DNA of 45,210 nt from Deltaproteobacteria bacterium (GCA_026388695.1 JAPLJH010000030.1:1-45210), one strand, 5' to 3'. Shown: positions 1 to 9,115, numbered from the stretch's first letter. The notes: generated by a model from the letters alone, not told the origin. Program-made: numbers and translations.

Positions 1-127
1 GGCTTCCAGATTGAGCGCAAAAAGCCTTACAAGTTGCCGAAATTTGGGCTCTGAAATTTTTGAACGTTTTGCGTACCTGTTTTTCATTGTCATAACTAGA
101 TGTTAGCACACTTTTTAAAGTGCTGTT

Positions 128-472
128 CTAGTCATGACCCTTAATTAATATCCAGCCACCAACTGACAAGTATATTCCGAGAAGTATAAATAACGTTTTC
201 AACATGTACTGAGTTAATGGAACCACGAAAACACCTGATACAAGACCTGTTATACCGCCAACGATAATAGTGATAGCTAATAACCATTGAGCAATTATTT
301 TATTTTTAAAAGCGAAAACAGCCAAGAGTAGAGGAATAAGCAAAGCTACAAATCTTGCAGCAATTATATGAATTGGTTCATTAATTATTATGGCGGAATA
401 GCAAAATTGAACCGCTTTCAATCCTAGATAACTTCCAACTATTATTTTGGCCGCTAGAATTCCGGTTTTCAT
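128..472 (-). CDS. small integral membrane protein, unknown function
   Basis: About 114 residues, almost wholly hydrophobic, with roughly four predicted membrane segments and short polar loops. I recognise no family. The open frame extends to a TTG at 505, but the ATG at 472 is preferred: it has a weak ribosome site (TTAGG) about ten bases upstream, and the TTG has none. The gene is clearly more AT-rich than the nuclease gene that follows it on the other strand, and it stands alone, which hints at recent acquisition or a fast-evolving accessory gene. No cysteine pairs, signal-peptidase site or enzymatic motif is visible. It could be an inner-membrane protein of the kind often seen as a lone hypothetical. 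Confidence 0.6.
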   Translation of the reverse strand: MKTGILAAKIIVGSYLGLKAVQFCYSAIIINEPIHIIAARFVALLIPLLLAVFAFKNKIIAQWLLAITIIVGGITGLVSGVFVVPLTQYMLKTLFILLGIYLSVGGWILIKGHD

Positions 473-651
473 TTTTTGGGGCCTAACAATATTATTATCG
501 AGCAAGCTATATAATTTCGACTAAAAATACGCAGAGTATTATCTGTCTGCCTGACACCATGGAGCAATTCAAGGCAAATCGTTACTTCTGTTTTTCCCTT
601 TGTCCTTGTATGCTGAGCTGAAATTATCTCTATCAACACGGGAGCATATCC

Positions 652-2061
652 ATGAAACTGACTTTTCACGGCGCAGCAAAAACCGTCACCGGCTCCCAGC
701 ACCTGCTTGAGGTGAACGGCAAGCGTATCCTTCTTGATTGCGGGTTGTTCCAGGGCAAGCGCAAGGAGGCCTTTGATCTCAACCGTACCGGCTTTTGTGC
801 GGGCAAGGACCTTGACTGTTTGATTCTTTCCCACGCCCACATCGATCATTCTGGCAACATCCCCTGTCTGGTCAAGAAAGGGTTTACCGGTGATATTATC
901 TGCACCTCGGCCACCCGCGACCTCTGCGCGGTCATGCTCATGGATGGCGCGCACATCCAGGAACAGGATGTGGCGTTTATCAACAAGCTCCGCCGGAAGA
1001 ACAAGCAGAAGGAATTTGAGCCTCTTTACACCAAGGAGGATGTGGTCGCCTCCATGGACCAGTTTGTCGGCATCAGCTACAACCGCAAGCGGGAGATTTT
1101 GCCCGGCGTGCATCTTACCCTGACGGATGCGGGCCATATGCTGGGCAGCGCCAACGTGATCCTCGACATCCACGATCAGGAGCAGGGCCGCGATCTTCGC
1201 CTTGTTTTTAGCGGGGATATTGGCCGGGCCGGAATCCCGATCATCAACGATCCGGCGGTTTTGAGCGAGGGTGCGGATATCCTCATCATGGAAAGCACCT
1301 ACGGCAACCGGCAGCATCCGCCTTACCAGGAGTCGGAAAAGGAACTGGAGCGGATTGTTAATGAGACCTACCAGCGCGGCGGTACACTCCTGATCCCTGC
1401 TTTTGCCGTGGGTCGAACCCAGCAGCTGGTTTATGCCCTGCATAAGCTGTTTTTGAAGCGCGACATTCCCAAGATGCCCATCTATGTGGACAGCCCGCTG
1501 GCCACCAGGGTTACGGATATCTTCCGGCTGCATCCCGAGACCTACGACAGCGAGATCCGGGAATTTTTATTGAAGGACAACCACAGTAATCCCTTTGGCT
1601 TTGACACCCTGCGCTATACCCAGAGCGTGGAGGATTCCAAGGAGCTGAATTTTTTACGGGAGCCGGCCATCATCATCAGTGCCAGCGGCATGATGGAGGC
1701 CGGGCGTATCCTGCATCATTTGCGCAAGCGCATCAGCGACAAGAAAAACACGATTCTGGTCACCGGCTGGCAGGCGCCCAATACCCTGGGCCGCAGGATT
1801 GTTGACGGGGAGGAAACGGTACGGATCTTTGGCGAGGAATTCGCGCTCAAGGCCAAGGTGGAAACACTCACCGGTTTCAGCGGCCATGCCGATCGGGATG
1901 GGCTTCTGGCCTGGGCCGGGGCCATGCAAAAGAAACCGGCCCGCACCTTTGTTGTGCATGGCGAGGAGGATGCGGCCACCGCCTTTGCCGAGAGCCTGCG
2001 GCAGGAGTTGGGCTTTCCGATGGTTGAGATTCCTGAGCCCCATCAGGCCTTTGAGGTGTAA
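652..2061 (+). CDS. metallo-beta-lactamase / beta-CASP RNase-like protein
   Basis: A 469-residue two-zinc hydrolase of the beta-CASP group (the CPSF73/archaeal-type mRNA 3'-end nuclease superfamily; bacterial members are usually annotated as MBL-fold RNA-processing exonucleases). The zinc motif HxHxDH is at residues 61-66 (SHAHIDHSG), a further histidine lies in DAGHMLGSA near 162, and the bridging aspartate is in FSGDIGR near 189. The beta-CASP domain follows, with a TYGNR motif and a P-I-Y-V-D-S-P segment. The C-terminal RMMBL-type region carries SGMMEAG, FSGHADRDG and VVHGE. Length is normal for the family. It is monocistronic, started by the ATG at 652 behind GGGAG, and ends at a strong hairpin terminator. 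The RNA substrate is not predictable from sequence. Confidence 0.9.
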   Translation: MKLTFHGAAKTVTGSQHLLEVNGKRILLDCGLFQGKRKEAFDLNRTGFCAGKDLDCLILSHAHIDHSGNIPCLVKKGFTGDIICTSATRDLCAVMLMDGAHIQEQDVAFINKLRRKNKQKEFEPLYTKEDVVASMDQFVGISYNRKREILPGVHLTLTDAGHMLGSANVILDIHDQEQGRDLRLVFSGDIGRAGIPIINDPAVLSEGADILIMESTYGNRQHPPYQESEKELERIVNETYQRGGTLLIPAFAVGRTQQLVYALHKLFLKRDIPKMPIYVDSPLATRVTDIFRLHPETYDSEIREFLLKDNHSNPFGFDTLRYTQSVEDSKELNFLREPAIIISASGMMEAGRILHHLRKRISDKKNTILVTGWQAPNTLGRRIVDGEETVRIFGEEFALKAKVETLTGFSGHADRDGLLAWAGAMQKKPARTFVVHGEEDAATAFAESLRQELGFPMVEIPEPHQAFEV

Positions 2062-2115
2062 AGAAGTAGTGTCCGGTTTGGCGATGGCCTCAGAACCGGG
2101 ACCTTCCCCCTCTCC

Positions 2116-3474
2116 CTAGCCCTCCCCCGCCAGGGGGGAGGGGACTTTTTTGTTTTTTCCAGCCGCCATGCCCCCTGCTTCCACCGGCATGCTTCTGATG
2201 TGAATATCCCGTTGCGGATAGGGGATATTCACGCCCTGTTCGTGGAACGCGTCCCAAATCCTTAAAAGAATCTCACTTCTCACATTCTTGACCCCGTTGA
2301 CCGGATCGTTGATCCAGGCGCGCAGCTCCAGATCAAGGGAGCTGTTGCCGAATGCCACCAGCAGGCAGATGGGCGGCGGGTTTTGGATGATCCTAGCTGT
2401 TTGCCGGGCCGCCTCTTCGCACAGGGCCATGGCCTTGCGCACGTCCGAGTTGTAGGCAATGCTCACCGGAATCTTCAGCCGTACCGTGCTGTTGCTGAAC
2501 GACCAGTTTTCCACCCGCTGGGTGATCAGATCCTCGTTGGGGATCAGAAACTCCTTGCCGTCCTGGGTGATGAGCGAGGTGTAGCGGGCGCCCAGCGAGT
2601 TGACCCAGCCGTAGGTTTCGCCCACGGTGATGACGTCGCCGGGCTTGATGGATTTGTCCAGCAGGAGGATGATGCCGCTGATCAGGTTGGAGACAATCTT
2701 TTGCAGGCCAAAGCCGATGCCCACGCCGACCGCGCCGGTGAAGATGGTAAAGCCGGTGAGGTCGAGGCCGACGATCCGCAACCCGACCAGGATGGCGGTG
2801 GCGATGAGCACAATCTTTGACAGCTTTATAAAGAGCACTTGGATGGAAGGCGAGAGGGCTGAATTCGCCCGGATGCGTTTTTCCAGCAGCCGGGAGAGGC
2901 TGCGCGCCCCCCAAAGCAGCAACGCCAGGGTCAGGAGGCCTGTAAGCACGGTGAGCAGCGAAATGCGCACCGTACCAAAGGTGAGGGCCATACGGTCGAG
3001 CAGCCGGACGGTGGGGCCCAGCAGGTCCATGATGTTGAGGGCCGCCAAGCTCCAGGCAGTGACCGCAATCAGCCTGACCCAAGCGGTATTCTCAAAAAGC
3101 GAGGAGGTGGTCTGGACAACTATCCACACCGCCAGGAGATTGACGACAATGGTGAGTAGGTCATGGGGCCATTCCGCATCCATGGCGACCATGAGCGAGA
3201 TCAGTTGCAAACAAAGCCAGAGGAATGGCGCAGTAAGGGGCAGCACCGCGACAAGTATGTGGCCGAAACGCCTCTGCCCAAGGTCTTGATCGGGAAACCT
3301 TTTTTTGATTCTGTTGCCGATCAAAACGGCGATCAGCCAGGCGCAGAGTATAACCATCGCCTGGCTGAGGTGGTCGTAGGTCAGGACATTTTCGAGCAGC
3401 CAGTCGTTGAGGAACACAAGTTTTCTTTCGCTGACTGCGGAAAGCCAGAGGCTTTTCATGAGAGATGTTTCCAT
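2116..3474 (-). CDS. MscS-family mechanosensitive channel
   Basis: A 452-residue small-conductance mechanosensitive channel that would release solutes on osmotic downshock from the inner membrane. The N-terminal half has four or five hydrophobic segments. The pore helix is the Gly/Ala-rich GAVGVGIGFGLQKI stretch, followed by the MscS signature (SNLISGIILLLDKSIKPGD) and the soluble beta domain with a YTSLITQDGKEFLIPN-type segment. The C-terminal alpha/beta domain ends near IPYPQRDIHI, the usual end of the family. The last dozen residues (KKVPSPLAGEG) are not family sequence; they come from a palindromic repeat that is also a terminator for the opposite gene. The gene lies 26 bases after the SLC13-like permease and is probably cotranscribed with it. 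An ATG five codons further in is an alternative start. Confidence 0.9.
   Translation of the reverse strand: METSLMKSLWLSAVSERKLVFLNDWLLENVLTYDHLSQAMVILCAWLIAVLIGNRIKKRFPDQDLGQRRFGHILVAVLPLTAPFLWLCLQLISLMVAMDAEWPHDLLTIVVNLLAVWIVVQTTSSLFENTAWVRLIAVTAWSLAALNIMDLLGPTVRLLDRMALTFGTVRISLLTVLTGLLTLALLLWGARSLSRLLEKRIRANSALSPSIQVLFIKLSKIVLIATAILVGLRIVGLDLTGFTIFTGAVGVGIGFGLQKIVSNLISGIILLLDKSIKPGDVITVGETYGWVNSLGARYTSLITQDGKEFLIPNEDLITQRVENWSFSNSTVRLKIPVSIAYNSDVRKAMALCEEAARQTARIIQNPPPICLLVAFGNSSLDLELRAWINDPVNGVKNVRSEILLRIWDAFHEQGVNIPYPQRDIHIRSMPVEAGGMAAGKNKKVPSPLAGEG
2120..2158 (+). terminator. rho-independent terminator of the beta-CASP gene
   Basis: A nine-base-pair GC stem (CCCTCCCCC pairing with GGGGGAGGG, 2120-2128 and 2134-2142) with a five-base loop, followed by two T-runs. 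It lies inside the last codons of the convergent MscS gene. The same palindrome encodes the P-S-P-L-A-G-E-G tail of that channel, so one DNA segment serves as terminator on one strand and coding tail on the other. Confidence 0.75.
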
Positions 3475-3500
3475 GGGAGAGATGACTCAGGTGTTATTTT

Positions 3501-4748
3501 TTATCCCAGCAAAGGCATGGGCAAGTGCCGCAAGTATAGCAGTAAAACCAGAACGAGCAGAGAAAAAAGCGTAATCGGGATGCCCACCCTGGCGTGTTCC
3601 CGAAAGCTGATCTCGATATGAAATTTCTTGGCCTGCTCGATGACGATGAGATTGGCGATGCTGCCGATGATGATCAGGTTTCCGGCAAAGGTGCTGGACA
3701 GGGCCAGGACGTACCACTGCTCCGGCACTCCAGGGTCAAGTAAGCGGACCAGGAGCATGGCCGCAGGCACATTGCTGACCAGATTGCTCATCAGGGTGGA
3801 GATGCCGGTGAGGGCAAAGAGGTTGGTGATCGTCACTCCATGCTGAGCCATGGCTTCCATGATCAGGCTGGGAATATTGCGGGTCGTTATGCCGTGGACC
3901 ACGATGAACAGGGCGCAGAACAGGGTGAGCAGATGCCAGTCCACCAGCTCCATGATCTGGCGGGAGTGCATTTTTCTGCTGCACAGCAGGATTCCGGTCA
4001 CGGTGATGGCGGAAAGCTCCCTGGGGATGGGAGTGAAGAAAAGCCCGACTAAAACCAGGATGGCGATGACCCCCTTTGCGCTTTGCCAGCGATCGAACTC
4101 GGGCCATTCGGGTGTTTGCTCCATGGTTTGGGGAATCGAGGGCGTGGCAAAGCGGCCACGGTAGGTGCGGCAGAGAATACCGTAGGCCCCGGCCAGGGCG
4201 ATAAGCGCAGGCGGGGTGCACCAGAGTAGAAATCTGCCGAAGTGCAAATGGCCGACCTGGCCGATCAGCATGTTCTGCGGGTTGCCGATGATGGTGGCGG
4301 CCGAGCCGATATTGCTGGCAGCGGCAAGACCTAAGAGAAAGGGCAGGGGGTTGAGTCCTTTTTTGAGCAGGGCCAGGCAGAGAACCGGGGTGAAGGCCAG
4401 GCAGACAATGTCGTTGGCCAGCAGGGCGGAAAGCAGGGCCGCCACCAGCATGCTGGCAAGGAGAAAAAGCCGGGGCCGGTCCAGTAGACTGGTTGTGCGG
4501 CTGGCGACCCAGGTGTAGAAGCCGCCCAGCCTCAGCCGGGCGGAGAGCACCATCAGGGCGTAGAGCAGGATGATGGTGGGCAAGTCGATGGCCCCCATGG
4601 CCTCGGTGAGCGGCACTGCGCCGCTGGCGATCATGGCGATTGCCCCCAGCAGGGCGATGCCGGTGCGGTCCAGCATCAGGCCGGGGATTCGGCCGATGGC
4701 CACACCGAGGTAGGTTATGATGAAAATGATTAGGGCTGGATCGGGCAT
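3501..4748 (-). CDS. SLC13/ArsB-like anion permease
   Basis: A 415-residue polytopic membrane protein with about eleven hydrophobic segments. It resembles the ion-transporter superfamily that includes SLC13 (DASS), ArsB and NhaD. Two inverted halves are suggested by similar A-N/N-P hairpin motifs: LANDIVCLAFTPV plus NIGSAATIIGNPQN in the first half, and LVSNVPAAMLL plus FAGNLIIIGSIANL in the second. Such motifs bind substrate and sodium in this fold. There is no TrkA-C or other cytosolic domain. Substrate cannot be assigned; sulfate, dicarboxylate and arsenite are all possible for the superfamily. The ATG at 4748 has an AGGA site a few bases upstream. MscS follows 26 bases later, so the pair probably forms an operon. 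Confidence 0.8.
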   Translation of the reverse strand: MPDPALIIFIITYLGVAIGRIPGLMLDRTGIALLGAIAMIASGAVPLTEAMGAIDLPTIILLYALMVLSARLRLGGFYTWVASRTTSLLDRPRLFLLASMLVAALLSALLANDIVCLAFTPVLCLALLKKGLNPLPFLLGLAAASNIGSAATIIGNPQNMLIGQVGHLHFGRFLLWCTPPALIALAGAYGILCRTYRGRFATPSIPQTMEQTPEWPEFDRWQSAKGVIAILVLVGLFFTPIPRELSAITVTGILLCSRKMHSRQIMELVDWHLLTLFCALFIVVHGITTRNIPSLIMEAMAQHGVTITNLFALTGISTLMSNLVSNVPAAMLLVRLLDPGVPEQWYVLALSSTFAGNLIIIGSIANLIVIEQAKKFHIEISFREHARVGIPITLFSLLVLVLLLYLRHLPMPLLG

Positions 4749-4788
4749 GTGCTATCCTGAAGATAGAGTTGAAAAACGGGGTAAGCTC

Positions 4789-4818
4789 TATATATCCCCG
4801 AGGGCTTGGGTAAGGCAA
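4789..4818 (-). promoter_or_regulatory. candidate sigma-70 promoter for permease-mscS
   Basis: On the minus strand TTGCCT (4818-4813) and TATATA (4794-4789) are separated by 18 bases, about 40 bases upstream of the permease start codon. Both hexamers match consensus only partly. This is a sequence-only call. Confidence 0.4.
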
Positions 4819-4881
4819 AGGGTATGTGGGGTGGATGGGTAAAAAAGGTTCATCTGGGGGAGTGTGTCATGGAATTCGTGT

Positions 4882-5084
4882 GTTCGTTTCTTTGTTTGCC
4901 CAAAGAAACGAACCAGCAGCGAAGCGGCGAAGAAAGGGCCCCCTGTGTCCCTTGTCCCGCCTTTGGCGGGATTCCCTGCGCTCCTCGATGCTGCCGGGGC
5001 TTTGCAAACTCGGCTTCGCCTCAAACAGTGCAAATCCCCTTTTCGGCAGCTTTTCCGGTGCTCGGCTGCGTGCCAATGGGATTT
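4882..5084 (+). repeat. palindromic intergenic repeat, copy A
   Basis: A non-coding element of about 200 bases. It opens with a 13-bp hairpin (GTTCGTTTCTTTG, six-base loop TTTGCC, CAAAGAAACGAAC; 4882-4913). A GC-rich stretch follows, then an inner hairpin at 4996-5039 around ACTCGGCTTCGCCTC. It ends near ATGGGATTT. A second copy at 40876-41065 in the opposite orientation is nearly identical over most of its length (around 85-90% by eye). The overlapping open frames in several phases are by-products of the repeat. I believe this resembles dispersed intergenic repeats with a CTTTGGGCAAGCAAAG-like core seen in other proteobacteria, but no search was run. Confidence 0.75.
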
Positions 5085-5099
5085 TTCTTCTCCCCTCCC

Positions 5100-5278
5100 C
5101 CATTTGTCCTGCCGCGCCTCGCAGGCGGGGGCGGAAAAAGACGCTAAAACTGTTTGAGGGCGAAGCCCGAGTTTTTTTAGCGTCCCGCCCTCGGCGAGAA
5201 GTAAGGGAAGCCCGCAGGGCCAGGACTGGCTGGGGTGCCTTTTTCTTGTTTCTTCTTTTGGGCATGCAAAAGAAGAAA
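5100..5278 (-). repeat. diverged partner of the palindromic repeat, copy B
   Basis: A second unit placed tail-to-tail with copy A. Its outer end is a 12-bp hairpin (TTTCTTCTTTTG, loop GGCATG, CAAAAGAAGAAA; 5249-5278). This has the same geometry and a related six-base loop as copy A but a different stem sequence. Its inner hairpin (5142-5182) encloses GAGGGCGAAGCCCGAG, matching the GAGGCGAAGCCGAG core of copy A read on the other strand. Copies A and B thus form one composite inverted structure of about 400 bases, filling most of the gap between the permease operon and clpB. No gene is supported in this gap. Confidence 0.55.
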
Positions 5279-5417
5279 GGGAGGACCGCAAAAAGATTCT
5301 TCTTAGGGATCTTCCCTGGAATTGCCGGATGGACCCAAAAAATCCACCTCTCTGGCCCTTGGAGACCCCAAAAAAATCTGGACCAATCCTGTCTGTCAAA
5401 AGATTGACGTGCCGCCC

Positions 5418-5446
5418 TTGACAGCGGCTGGGGGCGCACTTACGGT
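5418..5446 (+). promoter_or_regulatory. candidate sigma-70 promoter of clpB
   Basis: TTGACA at 5418-5423 is followed after 17 bases by TACGGT at 5441-5446, leaving a leader of about 50 bases before the clpB ATG. The -35 is perfect and the -10 is weak. I see no convincing heat-shock sigma-32 promoter (CTTGAA with CCCCAT) or CIRCE element here. Confidence 0.45.
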
Positions 5447-5502
5447 ATTTGCAGTACAGAGCGGGGGCGTTTGGCTGGCTATTTTTTAAAGGAGCAACGG
5501 AT

Positions 5503-8091
5503 ATGCAGTTTGATAAATTCACGGTGAAATCACAGGAAGCGGTGCAGGCCGCCCAGAATCTGGCCCAGGGCAAGGGGCATCAGGAGTTGCAGCCCGAGCA
5601 CCTTATGCGGGTTTTGCTTGATCAGCCCGATGGAGTGGTGGTGCCCATTCTCCAGAAGATGGGGGTGAATCCGGCCCAGCTCCGGCAGGAGATGGACGAG
5701 CTTTTGCAAAAGCTGCCCCAGGTGAGCGGCGGCGGGTACACCCAGGCCTATGCTGGGAAACGGTTTCAGGCCCTGCTGGACCGGGCCTTCAAAGTGGCCT
5801 CGGAGATGCAGGATGAGTACGTCAGTCTGGAGCATCTGATTCTCGCCGTGCTTGACGACAAGGATTCTCCGGCAGCCCAGGCCTTTAAGCGCAAGGGCGT
5901 GAGCCGAGAGGCATTTTTGCAGGCTCTGGTCGCCATCCGCGGCAATCAGCGGGTCACCGACCCCAACCCCGAGGAGAAATACCAGGCTCTGGAAAAGTAT
6001 GCCCGCAACCTCACCGATGTTGCTCGGCAAGGCAAGCTCGACCCGGTGATCGGCCGGGATGACGAGGTGCGCCGGGTGATCCAGGTGCTTTCCCGGCGGA
6101 CCAAGAACAACCCGGTTTTGATCGGCGAGCCAGGGGTGGGCAAGACCGCCATTGTCGAGGGACTGGCCCAGCGCATCGTCAACGGCGACGTGCCGGAAAC
6201 CCTGCGCAACAAGCAGGTGTTGTCCCTGGACCTGGGCGCGCTGGTGGCTGGGGCCAAGTACCGCGGTGAGTTTGAGGATCGGCTCAAGGCGGTGCTCAAA
6301 GAGGTGCAGAAACGGGAGGGGGAGGTCATCCTCTTTATCGATGAGATCCATACCCTGGTCGGGGCTGGGGCCGCGGAGGGGGCCATGGACGCATCCAACA
6401 TGCTCAAGCCCGCCCTGGCTCGGGGTGAGCTGCACTGCGTCGGCGCCACTACCCTGAACGAATACCGCAAGTACATCGAAAAAGACGCCGCCTTTGAGCG
6501 CCGCTTCCAGCAGGTGCTGGTGCAGGAGCCGTCGCTGGACGACACCATCGCCATCCTGCGCGGGATCAAGGAAAAATACGAGGTCCACCACGGGGTGCGG
6601 ATCAAGGATTCGGCCACCGTTGCGGCGGCGACCCTGTCCAATCGTTACATCACCGACCGCTTCCTGCCGGACAAGGCCATCGACCTTATCGACGAGGCGG
6701 CCTCCCGGCTGCGGATCGAGATCGATTCCATGCCCACCGAGATCGACGAGGTGGATCGTAAGCGGATCATGCTGGAAATCGAGCGGGAGGCTCTGAGAAA
6801 AGAAAGCGACGCCGCCTCGAAAGAGCGGCTTGGCAAGATCGAGGCCGAGCTTGCCGAGATCAACGAGAGTCTGACCGCCATGAAGGGCCATTGGACCCTG
6901 GAGCGGGATATCATCCAGAAGATCAGAAAGATCAAAAGCGATATCGACGAAGCGCGAGTTGCCGAGCAGCAGGCCGAGAGGCAGGGCGATCTGAGCCGCG
7001 TGGCGGAGATCCGCTACGGTAAAATCGTGGAACTTGAAAAGCAGTTGGCCTCCGAAAACACCCATCTTGCCGAGATCCAGAAGGATCGCAAGATGCTGAA
7101 AGAAGAGGTGGACGAGGAGGATGTGGCCCAGGTGGTGGCCAAGTGGACCGGCATCCCGGTGGACCGGTTGCTGCAAGGGGAAAAGGACAAATTGGTCCAT
7201 GCCGATGCCGAACTGGCCAAACGGGTGGTGGGCCAGACGGAGGCAATCACTGCCGTGGCCAACGCGGTGCGCAGGGCGCGGGCCGGACTCCAGGACCCCA
7301 ACCGGCCCCTAGGTTCCTTTATCTTTTTAGGCCCCACCGGGGTGGGCAAGACCGAGCTGGCCCGGAGCCTGGCCCATTTTCTCTTTGACACGGAAAAGGC
7401 CATGATCCGGATCGATATGTCCGAGTTCATGGAGAAGCATTCGGTCTCCCGCCTGATCGGCGCGCCTCCGGGCTATGTGGGCTACGAGGAGGGCGGCTAT
7501 CTCACCGAGGCGGTGCGGCGCAGGCCGTACTCGGTCATCCTCTTTGACGAGATTGAAAAGGCCCACCCGGACGTGTTCAACGTGCTGCTTCAGATTTTGG
7601 ATGACGGGCGGATGACCGACGGCAAGGGGCGGACCGTGGATTTCAAGAACACTATTTTAATCATGACCTCGAACCTTGGCAGCCAGATGATCATGGAGAT
7701 GGGCGAGGGCCGCCGCGCCGAGATGCAGACCCAGATCGACGCCATTCTCCATGCCCAGTTCCGGCCGGAGTTTTTGAACCGGATCGATGAGATCATCATC
7801 TTCCACTCCTTGGGCAAGGAACATCTTGCCCGGATCATCGACATCCAGGTGGCCTTGCTCACCCAACGGTTGGCCGAGCAGAAGTACAGCGTCAGCCTGA
7901 CCGAGGCAGCCAAAGAATACCTGATCGAAGTGGGCTACGACCCCAGTTTTGGGGCAAGGCCGCTCAAACGCGCCATCCAGCGTTATGTGCAGGACGGCCT
8001 GGCCATGAAGATTCTGGATGGTACCTTTGCTGAGGGCGACACCATCGTGGTGGATCGGGGGGAGGCAGGGCTTATCTTCGGCAGGGGATAA
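5503..8091 (+). CDS. clpB: ATP-dependent disaggregase ClpB
   Basis: An 862-residue Hsp100 chaperone that rescues aggregated proteins in the cytoplasm together with DnaK. In order: the N-terminal double Clp repeat (residues 1-150); AAA-1 with Walker A GEPGVGKT near 205 and the pore-loop region [11 protein letters not shown]; the coiled-coil middle domain (about 410-530) that distinguishes ClpB from ClpA; AAA-2 with Walker A GPTGVGKT near 605; and the D2-small domain ending [12 protein letters not shown]. No IGF/IGL-type ClpP-binding loop is evident, consistent with ClpB. The upstream in-frame ATG at 5449 is rejected, because AAAGGAGCAACGG sits just before the ATG at 5503 and family homology starts there (MQFDKFT). 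Length matches E. coli ClpB (857). It is probably monocistronic, with a terminator directly after it. Confidence 0.97.
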   Translation: MQFDKFTVKSQEAVQAAQNLAQGKGHQELQPEHLMRVLLDQPDGVVVPILQKMGVNPAQLRQEMDELLQKLPQVSGGGYTQAYAGKRFQALLDRAFKVASEMQDEYVSLEHLILAVLDDKDSPAAQAFKRKGVSREAFLQALVAIRGNQRVTDPNPEEKYQALEKYARNLTDVARQGKLDPVIGRDDEVRRVIQVLSRRTKNNPVLIGEPGVGKTAIVEGLAQRIVNGDVPETLRNKQVLSLDLGALVAGAKYRGEFEDRLKAVLKEVQKREGEVILFIDEIHTLVGAGAAEGAMDASNMLKPALARGELHCVGATTLNEYRKYIEKDAAFERRFQQVLVQEPSLDDTIAILRGIKEKYEVHHGVRIKDSATVAAATLSNRYITDRFLPDKAIDLIDEAASRLRIEIDSMPTEIDEVDRKRIMLEIEREALRKESDAASKERLGKIEAELAEINESLTAMKGHWTLERDIIQKIRKIKSDIDEARVAEQQAERQGDLSRVAEIRYGKIVELEKQLASENTHLAEIQKDRKMLKEEVDEEDVAQVVAKWTGIPVDRLLQGEKDKLVHADAELAKRVVGQTEAITAVANAVRRARAGLQDPNRPLGSFIFLGPTGVGKTELARSLAHFLFDTEKAMIRIDMSEFMEKHSVSRLIGAPPGYVGYEEGGYLTEAVRRRPYSVILFDEIEKAHPDVFNVLLQILDDGRMTDGKGRTVDFKNTILIMTSNLGSQMIMEMGEGRRAEMQTQIDAILHAQFRPEFLNRIDEIIIFHSLGKEHLARIIDIQVALLTQRLAEQKYSVSLTEAAKEYLIEVGYDPSFGARPLKRAIQRYVQDGLAMKILDGTFAEGDTIVVDRGEAGLIFGRG

Positions 8092-8120
8092 AAAAAGGTA
8101 AAACATAGAAGGCGCAAGGC

Positions 8121-8163
8121 AAAAGGCCGACTGGGATTGTGGGTAATCCGGTCGGCCTTTTTT
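8121..8163 (+). terminator. rho-independent terminator of clpB
   Basis: An AAAAGGCCGAC...GTCGGCCTTTT stem with a further GGATT/AATCC pairing inside it, ending in a T-run, 30 bases after the clpB stop. Confidence 0.85.
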
Positions 8164-8324
8164 GGTATATGGGGGCGGTTGTGGCAAGAGTCGAGTTCTT
8201 GGGTTGTCGGCCTCCGAAGAATGTGTGGGCGACCTCCGTTTTTGGCAGATTCCCAATTTTTTATGATATGTTTGTATAGATTATTAACGGTTTTTTTGTG
8301 CACCCTACCGCCAGGGGGATTGCG

Positions 8325-8549
8325 ATGAATGCTGATAAAGCGATTGACGTTACGGGCAAGGTCTGCCCGTTGCCTTTGATTACCATGGCCAAGGAAGTTC
8401 GGACCATGCAAAAGGGGCAGGTGCTGTGCATCGTTGGAGATGATCCGATCTTCGAAGAATCAGTCATCGATTTCTGCCGTGAAGGGGCACATGAACTGCT
8501 GGAGGCTCATCGCGAAGGAAAAAGGGTGACTATTCTGTTTCAGGTGTAA
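8325..8549 (+). CDS. tusA: TusA/SirA-family sulfurtransferase
   Basis: A 74-residue sulfur-carrier protein. The family motif C-P-x-P is present as VCPLPL, with the sulfur-carrying cysteine at residue 14. The rest follows the compact two-layer TusA fold (a VLCIVGDDP-type strand, a C-terminal strand ending LFQV). Family members pass persulfide sulfur to partners in tRNA thiolation, molybdenum-enzyme maturation or dissimilatory sulfur metabolism. The GTG at 8298 is in frame, but the ATG at 8325 has a GGGGG ribosome site and is the natural start. It is followed 38 bases later by a DsrE2-like partner, the usual arrangement for a sulfur-trafficking pair in sulfur-metabolising bacteria. The exact pathway is not shown by the sequence. 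Confidence 0.88.
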   Translation: MNADKAIDVTGKVCPLPLITMAKEVRTMQKGQVLCIVGDDPIFEESVIDFCREGAHELLEAHREGKRVTILFQV

Positions 8550-8587
8550 GCAAAATCCGTCCCCGGAAAGTATGCGAGGAAGATTTC

Positions 8588-9115
8588 ATGAATAAAAAAG
8601 GCACGATTCTCCTGCTCAGTGGAGATCTCGACAAAGCTCTTGCCGCCTTTATCATTGCCACAGGGTTTGCCGCCTTGGGGGTTGAAATGAAAATGTGGTT
8701 TATGATCTTTGGCCATAATTGCCTGAAAAAACGCAAAAGCCTTTTTGCCCGACGGCAAAAGCCGAACCCGGCGCGCGAGGGGCTGTATCGGGATTTGGCT
8801 TCCGACAGTAGCCTCCAAACCATGGTTGAGATGTTGAATCGCGGCGGCCCCGAGCATCTGCCCTTATCGCAACTGAACCTGATGGGCTTGGGCCCCATGC
8901 TATTTGCCAAGATGATCAAAAAGAAGAATATCCAAAGTCTTGAAGAGCTGATCCACAGCGCCGATGAACTCGGAGTCACATTCAACATCTGCCAAATCTG
9001 CTGCGATGCCATGGGCCTGAGCGTGGATGATTTGATTGTCCCCAACGTGGAGGTAAAGGGCGTCTCGACCTACATGAAAGACACCATGGAAGCCCATGTG
9101 AATCTGGTTTTTTGA
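8588..9115 (+). CDS. DsrE2-like sulfur-trafficking protein
   Basis: A 175-residue DsrE/DsrF/DrsH-like protein. The N-terminal strand GTILLLSGDLDKALAAF, the aromatic segment MWFMIFGHNCL and a C-terminal cysteine motif (CQICCDAMGLS) preceding a GVSTYM segment fit the DsrE2 subgroup, whose conserved cysteine accepts persulfide from TusA. The three-cysteine cluster C-x2-CC is at the expected active-site position. There is no signal peptide; moderate hydrophobicity suggests membrane association, as described for DsrE2. It is co-directional with tusA (38-base gap) and with the hybrid kinase 30 bases downstream, so the three are probably cotranscribed. A role in oxidative versus reductive sulfur flow cannot be decided here. 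Confidence 0.8.
   Translation: MNKKGTILLLSGDLDKALAAFIIATGFAALGVEMKMWFMIFGHNCLKKRKSLFARRQKPNPAREGLYRDLASDSSLQTMVEMLNRGGPEHLPLSQLNLMGLGPMLFAKMIKKKNIQSLEELIHSADELGVTFNICQICCDAMGLSVDDLIVPNVEVKGVSTYMKDTMEAHVNLVF

Noticed and set aside
469..1533. A 354-codon minus-strand frame opposite the beta-CASP gene
   Set aside because: It mirrors the third-position GC bias of a gene with clear zinc motifs; it has no family features or ribosome site.
4788..5573. Several overlapping frames of 97-261 codons on both strands
   Set aside because: All arise from the palindromic repeats; frames with similar peptides recur in the inverted copy near 41 kb in different phases, so the conserved unit is DNA, not protein.
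5530..7200. A 556-codon minus-strand frame inside clpB
   Set aside because: Antisense shadow of a well-supported gene; composition is the low-complexity type expected from reversed GC-rich codons.
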